Below are positions 23,603-31,716 of a stretch of DNA of 64,000 nucleotides, piece by piece. A program made the position numbers and the translations under genes. Positions within the stretch are counted from its first letter, which is position 1. Each line of letters starts with the position of its first letter. Under the pieces are notes generated by a model, which searched no databases, was not told the DNA's origin, and saw nothing but the letters and a program-made list of their open reading frames with translations. Source of the stretch: Caballeronia hypogeia (GTDB taxonomy: Bacteria > Pseudomonadota > Gammaproteobacteria > Burkholderiales > Burkholderiaceae); contig NZ_FCOA02000013.1 in the NCBI RefSeq assembly GCF_001544875.2, positions 62,001 to 126,000 of the forward strand. The letters run 5' to 3'.

Positions 23603-25432
23603 TCACGTCCACGGCACATGGACGCGGTCCAGATTCCTGTCGAGCTGATACGCGGCGCTGATGAGCGCGAGATGCGTCAGCGCCTGCGGGAAATTGCCGA
23701 GCGCTTCGCCGCTGGTCGCGACTTCCTCAGAGAACAGTCCGACGTGGTTCGCATACGCCAGCATCTTCTCGAAGACGAGGCGGCCTTCGTCCACGCGTCC
23801 CGAGCGCGCCAGCGCCTCCGCATACCAGAACGAGCAAGCGGAAAAGCCGCCTTCCGTACCGGGCAGACCATCGAGCGTCGAGCCGCGTGTGTAGCGGAAA
23901 ATGAGCGGATCGACGCGCAACTCGTGCCCGATCGCATCCAGTGTGCCGATCCAGTGCGGGTCCTGCGGACCAATGAAGCGCACCAGCGGCATCATCAAGG
24001 TGGACGCGTCGAGCGTCGCGGAACCGGGCGTCTGAACGAAGCTCTGCAAGTCGTCGTTCCAGAACTGCTCGTGTATCTCGCGATGAATCTCGTCGCGCGT
24101 CTCGAACCAGCGCGCGAGCGGCGCCGGCAGCGAGCGCTTCTCGGCAAGACGCAACGCACGATCCAGCGTGACCCAGCACATCAGGCGCGAATGCAGCAGC
24201 GCACGCGTGCCGTTGCGAAACTCCCAGATGCCGTGATCGGCCTCGCGCCAGTGCTCGACCACGTAATCGACGGTGCGCGTCACGTGCCGCCAGCCATCGT
24301 AGGAGATCGCAGCGCCGTACTTGTTGTAGAGATAGACGGAATCGAGCAGCGCGCCGTAGACATCGAGCTGGATCTGCTCGCGCGCCTCATTGCCGATGAC
24401 GACCTGCCCCGGCGTCTCGCCGACGAGACTCGTCAGCCCGGCCTCCGCCAGCGCGTCTTCGCCATCGACCGAATACATCACGCGCAGTTGTCCGTGGGCG
24501 CTGCAATCGCGGCTGCGCTCCGCGATCCACTTCATGAAGCGCTGCGCCTCCCCGGTATAGCCCAGACGCAGCAGCGCATAGACGGAGAACGCGGCGTCGC
24601 GAATCCAGGTGAAGCGATAATCCCACCGGCGCGAACCGTCCTGCGCCTCGGGAAGCCCGAAGGTCGGCGCGGCGACGATTGCGCCGAATTCCTCCGAGCT
24701 CAGCATCTTGAGCGTGAGCGCCGAGCGCAGCACGACCTCGCGATAGCGCCCGCGATAAGTCGAGTGCGACGACCACGCCTTCCAGTAAGCGAGCGTTTCG
24801 CTGAGCACCTCATCGTGATTCGCTTCGATGTCGGCGAGGCCATCGCCCGCGCCGAGCACGAAGCACGCGCAATCGCCTTCCTCGAAATCGAGCGTCGCGC
24901 ATGCGCCTCGCCCATCGATCTGCATCGGCACGCTGGCGAGCAGACGCACGGGCGGCGCGCCATCGGCGCGGAAGAACCCGATGCCCTTCTCCACCGCGCG
25001 CGCCTCATGTTCCCCGCGCGCGTAGTCGAAGCGCGGGTCGCAATGCACATCGAGCGTCATGCGCCCGAACACGAGCCGCACGATGCGCAGCACGCAGTTC
25101 GGCAGGTCCTCCGCATTCGCTTTCACGGGCATCAGATCGAGCAGCTCGCACACGCCCGCGCCCGTCATGAAGCGCGTGAGCAGCACGTTCGTCTCGGGCA
25201 GGTACATCTGCTTGACGTTCGCATGGGTTTCGCGCGGCGTGATCGCAAAGGCGCCGCCACGCTCGCGGTCGAGCAGACCGGCGAAAAGCGTGGGCGAGTC
25301 GATGCGCGGAAAGCACATGAAATCGATCGCGCCCGACAGCGACACGAGCGCGGCCGTCCTCATGTTGCCGATCATGCCGCGCCCGTCGACGGGCAGCGCG
25401 GCAGGCGGAACCTGTTGCGGATGATGTCCCAT
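23603..25432 (-). CDS. Glycoside hydrolase family 15 (glucoamylase/trehalase-like)
   Basis: This 609-residue protein has the N-terminal beta-sandwich (GNMRTAALVSLSGAIDFMCF, the family GDxxTAALV..DGSIDWLC pattern) and an (alpha/alpha)6 barrel with WDYRFTWIRDAAFSVYALLR and GTEGGFSACSFWYAEALAR. Cytosolic bacterial members hydrolyse alpha-glucosidic links in maltodextrins, or trehalose in some actinobacteria and relatives. No signal peptide is seen. ATG 25432 is chosen because the GH15 domain begins within 25 residues; the frame stays open further upstream, so the start is uncertain. It may share a transcript with dhaL-dhaK. Confidence 0.85.
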   Translation of the reverse strand: MGHHPQQVPPAALPVDGRGMIGNMRTAALVSLSGAIDFMCFPRIDSPTLFAGLLDRERGGAFAITPRETHANVKQMYLPETNVLLTRFMTGAGVCELLDLMPVKANAEDLPNCVLRIVRLVFGRMTLDVHCDPRFDYARGEHEARAVEKGIGFFRADGAPPVRLLASVPMQIDGRGACATLDFEEGDCACFVLGAGDGLADIEANHDEVLSETLAYWKAWSSHSTYRGRYREVVLRSALTLKMLSSEEFGAIVAAPTFGLPEAQDGSRRWDYRFTWIRDAAFSVYALLRLGYTGEAQRFMKWIAERSRDCSAHGQLRVMYSVDGEDALAEAGLTSLVGETPGQVVIGNEAREQIQLDVYGALLDSVYLYNKYGAAISYDGWRHVTRTVDYVVEHWREADHGIWEFRNGTRALLHSRLMCWVTLDRALRLAEKRSLPAPLARWFETRDEIHREIHEQFWNDDLQSFVQTPGSATLDASTLMMPLVRFIGPQDPHWIGTLDAIGHELRVDPLIFRYTRGSTLDGLPGTEGGFSACSFWYAEALARSGRVDEGRLVFEKMLAYANHVGLFSEEVATSGEALGNFPQALTHLALISAAYQLDRNLDRVHVPWT

Positions 25433-25544
25433 TGCAATGCGCTCGCGGCGAGCCTCGTGCGTGTGTGGCAACGCCGGCCGGGCCGCAAGTCTCATACCTG
25501 TCGCGCGTGACAGGTTCGCGTGTCGGGGCAAATGCTGGACGCGG

Positions 25545-25775
25545 TTAGCGCGCCGCAGTCTGTTCCCCGGACGCGGATTCGGGTGCCTTCGGGCCTGCAT
25601 CGAACGCGGCGGCCTGGCTCGCCTCGGCGTTCTGCGTGGCGGCGAGCGCGGACGAATGCGGCACGGGCGCATCCGCGTGACGCGAATGGCCGATGCTCGC
25701 GATATACACCACCGCCGCGACCGCGACGCCAATCAGCACGGCCGCCACCGCGACGCCCTGCGACTTTCGTCTCAT
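25545..25775 (-). CDS. Small membrane-anchored hypothetical protein (76 aa)
   Basis: This 76-residue protein starts MRRKSQGV and then has one hydrophobic helix (AVAAVLIGVAVAAVVYIASI). The rest is an Ala/Ser/Pro-rich tail, probably periplasmic. ATG 25775 has a good GGGAGG site. No family is recognised. It stands alone between the GH15 gene and the antiporter gene, upstream of and divergent from the antiporter. Confidence 0.55.
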   Translation of the reverse strand: MRRKSQGVAVAAVLIGVAVAAVVYIASIGHSRHADAPVPHSSALAATQNAEASQAAAFDAGPKAPESASGEQTAAR

Positions 25776-25914
25776 TTTCCCTCCCTTTCGGATACGATGA
25801 CCCGGGCTCGCGGCCCGGTCCCGCGTCGATGTTAGCAGCGCGCGGCGCGCGTCAGCGTGGGCCGCCGCGCATTGCGGGACAAGCAAAATCGCTATAAAAC
25901 CCGAGGAAAAACGC

Positions 25915-27501
25915 ATGCACGCCGCCACGGCATTCAATCTGGTGCTGGTCTCGCTGATCGCGATCATCGCCCTCGAAGTGCTCGCCAAGCGCCTGAGGCT
26001 GCCGCCCGCCGCCGCGCTGCTGGTCGGCGGCGTAGCGATGGCCTTCGTGCCGGGCTTGCCGAAGTTCGACCTCGACCCGGAGCTGGTGCTCGTCGTGTTC
26101 CTGCCGCCACTCCTGATGTACGGCGCCTATTTCTTCGTGTGGGACGACTTCAAGCGCAACCTGAGCGGCATCCTGTTGCTCGCCATCGGCGCAGTGGCCT
26201 TTACGACGCTCGTCGTCGGCGTCGCGGTGCATCTGGTGGTGCCGGAGTTGCCGTGGGCCGCGTGCTTCGCGCTCGGCGCGGTCGTCTCGCCGCCGGATGC
26301 GGTCGCGGCGAAGGCGGTTCTCGAACGCGTGGCGTTGCCGCGCCGGCTGATGGTGCTGCTCGAAGGCGAAAGCCTGCTCAACGACGCCGCCGGCCTCGTG
26401 CTGTTCCGCTTCGCCCTGGTGGCCGCGATGAGCGGCGTGTTCAGCGCGCCGCGCGCCGTGGCGAGCTTCGCGGGACTCGCGATCGGCGGCGTCGTGGTGG
26501 GCATCGTCGCGGGTTACATCGCCGTGAAGCTGTTGCGCGCGCTGGAGGACGATTACCTCGTCATCACGACCTCCATGCTCACGTCGTGGGTCAGCTACGT
26601 TGCGGGCGAGATGCTCGGCGTGTCGAGCGTGATCGCGACGGTCGCGTGCGGCATGATGGTCGGCTGGCATCAGCACGAGGTCTTCACGGCGGCACAGCGC
26701 ATGCGCGGCACGGCGTTCTGGCAGGTCGTCGTGTTCGTGCTGGAGGCGCTCGTGTTCGTGCTGATCGGACTGTCGCTGCGCGGCATCGCGGTGCGGCTCG
26801 GCGGCGTTGGCGATGCGTTCTCGCTACTCGGGCCCGCAACGCTCGCGGTAATCGCCGTCGTGATCCTGTCGCGCTTCGTATGGGTGTTCGGCGTCGAGGG
26901 CGTCAAGTGGATCGCGTGGCGCGCCACCGGCCGCGCACGCGCCGCGGCGGACTGGCGCGCTGCGACTGTCGTGAGCTGGGCGGGCATGCGTGGCGTCGTG
27001 ACGCTCGCGGTCGCGCTGTCGCTGCCCGAGTCGATGCCCGGCCGCGATCTGATCCTGTTCGCCGGTTTCGCCGTGATTCTCGTCACGGTGCTGCTGCAAG
27101 GCGCGACGATCGGGCCGCTGATCGCTTGGTTGTCCCTGACGCCCGGCCACGAGCGCCTGTCGATTCACCTGAGCGAGCCGCAGGCGTGGGCGCGCATGGA
27201 GAACGCGCAACTGGCCGCGATCCAGCCGCTCGTGCACGACACGGACGGCAACGTGATCCATCCGCGCCTGCTGGAGCAATACACGTATCGCGCGACGCTC
27301 ACGCAGCGCTTCCAGAACATGGAGGAATTTCCGACCGATGCGCGCCACGCCCATTACGACGTCGTGCTCGCCGCGATCGCCGCCGGCCGTGCGGAATTGC
27401 TGAAAATGCATCGCGCCGGAGAGATTCACGACGAGCTGCTGCATTCGCTCGAACACGATCTCGACCTGCAGGAGATCATCGCGCTGCATTCGCGCGGTTG
27501 A
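25915..27501 (+). CDS. CPA1-family Na+/H+ antiporter
   Basis: This 528-residue protein has 11-13 hydrophobic segments in its first 410 residues and a cytosolic C-terminal tail with YTYRATLTQRFQNMEEF. Seen are FLPPLLMYGAYFF, GAVVSPPDAVAAKAVLERV (the conserved transport Asp, PDAVA), EGESLLNDAAGLVLFRFA and SWAGMRGVVTLAVALSLP, all typical of NhaP/YjcE-type exchangers. It would exchange Na+ or K+ for H+ across the inner membrane. ATG 25915 gives the normal first helix. A NhaR-like regulator is encoded about 3 kb downstream. Confidence 0.9.
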   Translation: MHAATAFNLVLVSLIAIIALEVLAKRLRLPPAAALLVGGVAMAFVPGLPKFDLDPELVLVVFLPPLLMYGAYFFVWDDFKRNLSGILLLAIGAVAFTTLVVGVAVHLVVPELPWAACFALGAVVSPPDAVAAKAVLERVALPRRLMVLLEGESLLNDAAGLVLFRFALVAAMSGVFSAPRAVASFAGLAIGGVVVGIVAGYIAVKLLRALEDDYLVITTSMLTSWVSYVAGEMLGVSSVIATVACGMMVGWHQHEVFTAAQRMRGTAFWQVVVFVLEALVFVLIGLSLRGIAVRLGGVGDAFSLLGPATLAVIAVVILSRFVWVFGVEGVKWIAWRATGRARAAADWRAATVVSWAGMRGVVTLAVALSLPESMPGRDLILFAGFAVILVTVLLQGATIGPLIAWLSLTPGHERLSIHLSEPQAWARMENAQLAAIQPLVHDTDGNVIHPRLLEQYTYRATLTQRFQNMEEFPTDARHAHYDVVLAAIAAGRAELLKMHRAGEIHDELLHSLEHDLDLQEIIALHSRG

Positions 27502-27518
27502 AGCCGAATGCAGCTCTC

Positions 27519-29048
27519 TCAGCCGTGGCCGCCGCGCGTATGGGACGGAGACGGCAACGGCGTGTCATCGGATGATTCGTCGCATTGCATCCACGCATGG
27601 GCGCTCACGCGCGAACGCGCATTGTTTTTCAGTCGAATGAGCCATTGCCCCGCTTCCGCCCGGCGCATGCCGCTGCGCGCCGCCGTGGGCGCGAGCGCGA
27701 TGAGGATCATGTGCCCGTCGCCGCGCGCGCCCCGGCCGAGATGCACCACGGTGCAGATGGCATCGCCGCCGCGCGTGTAGATGCCGACATCGCCGAGCGT
27801 GAGCCACGCGCTCTCGATGCCGCCCGGCGGCACGATCTGGACGTCGATGTCGGGCGCGGCCTGATCGCTTTTCAGCCAGATTTCAGCGATGCTCGGCGAC
27901 GAAGCGTGCGCGCGCACAGGCCAGCGCAATTCCGCACGGTCCTCGATCGTCAGCGCGCCGCGACAGCGCGACAGATCCGCGTGGCCCGAGGGAAAGATCA
28001 CAGAGCACGCGCCCGCGTCCATCAGTTCGTCGAGCGCGCATTCGATCAGCGAGCTGCCGTCCTGCTGCCACGCCGAGTTGCACGCGCTCACGCTGACGAG
28101 CGCATGACATGCCGCGCCGCCGATGTCCTGCGCGCGCTGCACGACGTAGCGCACCGCGTCGAGCAGTTCGGCGTCGGGACACGGGCCCAGCGCGGCGCGC
28201 AGCGCGCGGCAGCGTCTTCTGAGCTGCACGCCGATCATCGGCAGGGGGGTGTCGTGCCGGACGCCATGTCCCAGCGTGCGCGCCGGATAGTGCCCGGCGA
28301 GTTCGACCACCGCCGCGCCGTCGCGGGGGAATCCGTAGACGCGCGCGCCGCCAGCCGCATGCGATGTTTGGGCCGGCCGGCGGAGGTCGGCCAGCAGCGC
28401 GTCCATCTGATGTTTCAGCAGCTCGCCGCCATAACCGAGACCCGCCGCCGCATTGGCTGAATCGGCCGCGTCGTTGTGATTCCAGAAGCTCTCAAAGCGC
28501 GTACGCGCGCCGGAAGCGTCCTCCCAGAAGCGCGGATGCGCAAACGTGACGCTTTCATCGCACACGCCGACGATCACTCTGCCGAGCTTTGCACGCAGCG
28601 GCGCGTGCATGAGCGGCGAGGGATCGGTCCGCGGCGCGGACGTGAACGCGCGGCCAGGCGAATCGAGCGCGAGCGCCTCCGTGAAGCGCTCGAACTTGCC
28701 GGCAAGGTCCGTGTCCAGATGCGCGAAGAAGTCGCGCGTCACATGCGCGGTGCAGAAGCGCGTCGCCTCTAGCGCGGCCGGCGGATCGCGATAGAGCGCC
28801 GACATCCAGATCCAGTCGTGCCAGCCGTTTCGCTCGATCGCCTGCGCGAATTGCCGCGCGGTGTCGCCCCCCTGCTTCATCTCGATGGCGATCGGCATGC
28901 GGCCGCGAGGCATGCCGCCGAGATCGCGATATTGCGTCGCGTTGGCCCACACGATATACGGATCGATCCGCGCGACCGATGCCAGCGCGCGCGGCGCGAC
29001 GGGCTCGAAGCCATCGCTCGCCGTGCCGATCTCCCAGTGCGGGCTCAT
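27519..29048 (-). CDS. Subtilase-like (S8 fold) protein, probably catalytically degenerate
   Basis: This 509-residue protein has no signal peptide. Residues 157-175 (RVIVGVCDESVTFAHPRFWE) resemble the Asp segment of S8 peptidases, with D164; LGHGVRHD (259-266) could be the His segment with H261, and AGACSVIFPSGHADLSRC resembles the strand leading to the oxyanion Asn region. The GTSxAxP Ser motif is not found, so proteolysis is doubtful. The C-terminal 150 residues are beta-rich and not recognised. ATG 29048 has a good GGAGGG. The protein is best called S8-like of unknown function. Confidence 0.6.
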   Translation of the reverse strand: MSPHWEIGTASDGFEPVAPRALASVARIDPYIVWANATQYRDLGGMPRGRMPIAIEMKQGGDTARQFAQAIERNGWHDWIWMSALYRDPPAALEATRFCTAHVTRDFFAHLDTDLAGKFERFTEALALDSPGRAFTSAPRTDPSPLMHAPLRAKLGRVIVGVCDESVTFAHPRFWEDASGARTRFESFWNHNDAADSANAAAGLGYGGELLKHQMDALLADLRRPAQTSHAAGGARVYGFPRDGAAVVELAGHYPARTLGHGVRHDTPLPMIGVQLRRRCRALRAALGPCPDAELLDAVRYVVQRAQDIGGAACHALVSVSACNSAWQQDGSSLIECALDELMDAGACSVIFPSGHADLSRCRGALTIEDRAELRWPVRAHASSPSIAEIWLKSDQAAPDIDVQIVPPGGIESAWLTLGDVGIYTRGGDAICTVVHLGRGARGDGHMILIALAPTAARSGMRRAEAGQWLIRLKNNARSRVSAHAWMQCDESSDDTPLPSPSHTRGGHG

Positions 29049-29390
29049 GCGTCCCTCCAGTCGCAATCGTTACGAGGGAACGAGGCCGCGTTGGTCGCGG
29101 CTCGAAGTGCAAAACGGAAAAGCGGATAACGTCAGACCATCCGATGCCGGTTCTTCGGGCGCTTTCTCACGACGATTGAACGCGCCAGATAGTTCGGGAA
29201 CCGAAAGGAACCGGACGCTTGCGAGCTTCTCGCGATCGCCCGTTCGCCATTGGCATACCGTAGTCACTTGCCCCTGGATAAGCAAGGCGAATTCCCGCTC
29301 ACAGGCAGGGGGATCGAGGCGCGGCGCACATTGAGGACGCGAATGATCGGTTCATATCGATCTCGTCAGTATGCGTATGACGAACCCGGC
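29049..29390. other. Intergenic stretch, no gene seen
   Basis: These 342 bp lie between the S8-like gene start and the TerC gene stop. It holds the promoter zone of the S8-like gene. A 71-codon minus-strand frame (29070-29285) lacks a ribosome site and normal codon pattern and is not called. No clear hairpin was found. Confidence 0.4.
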
Positions 29391-30194
29391 TTAGTTCGAC
29401 GCGCCGTCGAGACGCGTTTGCGCGTGCCTGAGTTGCCCGCGCCCGCTCGCCTTTGCTTCGCGCTTCGCCCGGCGACTGCGCGCCAGCAAATTCAGTCCTT
29501 CGACGAATCCGGCGAAGCCCATCGCCGCGTAGATATAGCCCTTCGGCACGTGCGTGCCGAAACCTTCGGCGATCAGCGTCATCGCGATCACGAGCAGGAA
29601 CGAGAGCGCGAGCGTCACGACGGTCGGATTGCGTTCGATGAAGCGCGAGAGCGGCTGAGCCGCGAACAGCATCGTCGCGACGGCGAAGATGACCGCGATA
29701 TACATGATCGGAAGATGCTCCGTCATGCCCACCGCCGTGATGATGCTGTCGACGGAAAACACGAGATCAAGCAAGAGAATCTGACCGATGGCGGCGGTCG
29801 CCGTCATCGCGACCACGCCGGAGATGACGCCGGGCACGTCGTCGGCATCCTTGTTGACGTGATGATGCATTTCCCTCGTCGCTTTCCATACGAGGAACAG
29901 GCCGCCCGCAAGCAGGATGAGATCGCGCCAGGAGAACGCGTGATCGAACACGGAGAAGACCGGCTCGGTCAGACGCGCGATCCACGCGACGGCGCCGAGC
30001 AAGCCGAGCCGCATCAACAGCGCGAGCATGATGCCGATGCGTTGCGTGCGCGCGCGTTGCGCGACCGGCAGCTTGTTGCTGAGAATCGAGATAAAGACGA
30101 GATTGTCGATGCCGAGCACCACTTCCATGACGATCAGCGTGACGAGTGCGGCCCAGACGGCGGGGTCGGCGGCGAGTGAAAGGAGATATTCCAT
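29391..30194 (-). CDS. TerC-family integral membrane protein
   Basis: This 267-residue protein has seven or so membrane helices. The TerC signatures EVVLGIDNLVFISILSNKLP (about residues 24-43) and LDLVFSVDSIITAVGM carry the conserved Asp residues used for metal binding. TerC/Alx proteins are linked to manganese efflux, tellurite resistance and alkaline pH. ATG 30194 is preceded by a weak site; the alternative upstream start at 30272 would lie over the divergent promoter. It is divergent from nhaR, whose box at 30272-30289 lies between the two. Confidence 0.88.
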   Translation of the reverse strand: MEYLLSLAADPAVWAALVTLIVMEVVLGIDNLVFISILSNKLPVAQRARTQRIGIMLALLMRLGLLGAVAWIARLTEPVFSVFDHAFSWRDLILLAGGLFLVWKATREMHHHVNKDADDVPGVISGVVAMTATAAIGQILLLDLVFSVDSIITAVGMTEHLPIMYIAVIFAVATMLFAAQPLSRFIERNPTVVTLALSFLLVIAMTLIAEGFGTHVPKGYIYAAMGFAGFVEGLNLLARSRRAKREAKASGRGQLRHAQTRLDGASN

Positions 30195-30271
30195 AGGTTT
30201 CGATTGATTGGACGTTTCCCGCGATGATCGGCTATTCGGTCCGCCGGAAAAATCAGCGATAATCGAAGCCA

Positions 30272-30289
30272 AACTTCGGTTTTTTCGAA
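30272..30289. promoter_or_regulatory. LysR-type box upstream of nhaR, copy 1
   Basis: AACTTCGGTTTTTTCGAA contains TTC-N9-GAA, the LysR consensus form, and matches copy 2 after nhaR at 17 of 18 positions. It lies 20 bp before the nhaR ATG and 77 bp before the divergent terC start, so it could serve autoregulation and terC control. Confidence 0.6.
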
Positions 30290-30309
30290 CTCACGGAGAC
30301 GTGTTCCGC

Positions 30310-31191
30310 ATGCTCAACTATCGTCACCTGCATTATTTCTGGGTCGTCGTGAAGGAAGGCGGTTTCGCTCGTGCAGCCGAGCGGCTCGACATGGCGGTGC
30401 AGACCATCAGCGCGCAAGTGCGCGAACTGGAGAAATCGCTCGGTCATCAGTTGCTGAAACCCGCCGGTCGCGGCGTGACCATGACCGAAGCAGGCCAGGC
30501 AGCGTTCTCGCGCGCGGAAGAGATCTTCCAGATCGGTCAGTTGATTCAGGACGAGGTGCGCGAAGCGGCAAGCGGCACGCTCGCGCGCCTCGCGGTCGGA
30601 TTGTCGGACGGCATCTCCAAGCTCGCCGCGCATGCGTTGCTCGCACCGGTTCTCGGCAATCCGTCGCTGCGCCTCCTTTGTCACGAAGGCGAAACCGACG
30701 AGCTGCTCGGCGAACTCGCGCTGCATCGGCTCGACCTCGTGCTGTCGAGCCACGCGGCGCCGCAGAACCAGAATCTGCGGCTGACGAGCGAGCGTCTGGT
30801 CGCGTCCCCGGTGGATTGGTACGGTCCCGCGTCGATGGTGCGCAGAAGCGTCATCGAGCAGTTTCCGCACAGTCTCGCGTCTCTGCCCATGCTGCTGCCA
30901 ACAGGCCATTCGTCGCTGCGCGCACGCCTCGACCGATGGCTGGAAGCGCAGGGCATCGTGCCGCGCATCGTCGGCGAATTCGAGGACAGTGCACTGATGG
31001 CGGTGTTCGGAGCACGCGGGCTTGGCGTGTTTCCGCTCGCCGAATTCGGTGCGGGCGATGCCCCGCTCTTGCGCGGCCTGCGCCGGCTCGGTCGCTCGCC
31101 CGACGTGAAAGAAGAAGTGCACGCGATCGTGTCGCGTCGCGGACGGCATCATCCACTGACACAGCAAGTGCTCGCTCACGCGGTCGCGTGA
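30310..31191 (+). CDS. nhaR: NhaR-like LysR-family regulator
   Basis: This 293-residue protein matches NhaR in its start MLNYRHLHYFWVVVKEGGFA and in the HTH region ERLDMAVQTISAQVRELEKS. The remainder is a LysR effector domain (LDLVLSSHAAPQNQNLRLTS). In enterobacteria NhaR activates nhaA in response to Na+; the Burkholderiaceae homologue's inducer is unknown. Near-identical TTC-N9-GAA boxes lie just before and just after this gene. The probable targets are itself, terC and the HPF-like gene. Confidence 0.85.
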   Translation: MLNYRHLHYFWVVVKEGGFARAAERLDMAVQTISAQVRELEKSLGHQLLKPAGRGVTMTEAGQAAFSRAEEIFQIGQLIQDEVREAASGTLARLAVGLSDGISKLAAHALLAPVLGNPSLRLLCHEGETDELLGELALHRLDLVLSSHAAPQNQNLRLTSERLVASPVDWYGPASMVRRSVIEQFPHSLASLPMLLPTGHSSLRARLDRWLEAQGIVPRIVGEFEDSALMAVFGARGLGVFPLAEFGAGDAPLLRGLRRLGRSPDVKEEVHAIVSRRGRHHPLTQQVLAHAVA

Positions 31192-31218
31192 ACTTCGGTT
31201 TATTCGAAGTCGAAGTTC
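31190..31218. promoter_or_regulatory. LysR-type box downstream of nhaR, copy 2, in a larger palindrome
   Basis: AACTTCGGTTTATTCGAA (31191-31208) repeats the nhaR upstream box. It also sits inside an 8-bp inverted repeat, GAACTTCG (31190-31197) with CGAAGTTC (31211-31218). It begins at the nhaR stop and ends 68 bp before the HPF-like gene, whose promoter it probably overlaps. Confidence 0.6.
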
Positions 31219-31286
31219 TATTCCCTCTGCTTTTTCGTCATTCGAGTACGCCTTAGGCTCAATCCACGTTCAACAAGGAGGCGTAC

Positions 31287-31703
31287 ATGAAAGTCTTGTT
31301 CAAGTTCCGCGACCCCGAAGCCATTGCGATGCACGAGCTCGCGCAGGCGCGCAGCGAGTTCGTGTTTCGCCGCCTCGCGTGGCTGATCTCGAAGGCGACG
31401 GTCAGTCTGTCCGACATCAACGGGCCGCGCGGCGGCGTCGACAAGCGTTGCCAGGTGGAAGTGCAGGTGAATCGGGAGAACAAGGTCGTGGCGACCTCGA
31501 TTGCGCGCGACTGGCGCGGCGCGATAGACCTCGCGCTTGCCCGCGCCGTGCGCACGCTGGTGCGCAGACGCGAGACCGTGAAACCGAAACGACGGCTGAG
31601 AGCGCGCAGCCTGGTATGGCCGCTCACGCCGGAGCCCGCGCTACAGGAAGCTCCCGCCCCGCGCCTGCTTTCGATGAGGAAAATGGCGCTAACGGGCGCG
31701 TGA
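31287..31703 (+). CDS. HPF/RaiA-family ribosome-associated protein
   Basis: This 138-residue protein has a single S30AE/RaiA-type domain: VSLSDINGPRGGVDKRCQVE (about 40-59) followed by RDWRGAIDLALARAVRTLVR. These correspond to strands and the last helix that bind 30S rRNA in hibernation factors. The basic C-terminal tail (KPKRRLRARSLVWPL and on) is non-standard. A strong AAGGAGG precedes ATG 31287. The upstream LysR box links it to NhaR, suggesting a stress-induced ribosome factor. It is convergent with the glycosyltransferase gene, with 13 bp between stops. Confidence 0.8.
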   Translation: MKVLFKFRDPEAIAMHELAQARSEFVFRRLAWLISKATVSLSDINGPRGGVDKRCQVEVQVNRENKVVATSIARDWRGAIDLALARAVRTLVRRRETVKPKRRLRARSLVWPLTPEPALQEAPAPRLLSMRKMALTGA

Positions 31704-31716
31704 TCGGCGCGCGTCT

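Noticed and set aside
23618..25510. Plus-strand open frame of 630 codons over the GH15 gene
   Set aside because: The opposite strand has clear GH15 motifs from end to end; this frame is low-complexity Arg/His-rich and is a shadow.
29070..29285. 71-codon minus-strand frame between S8-like gene and terC
   Set aside because: No ribosome site, mixed codon use and no recognisable motif; left as intergenic.
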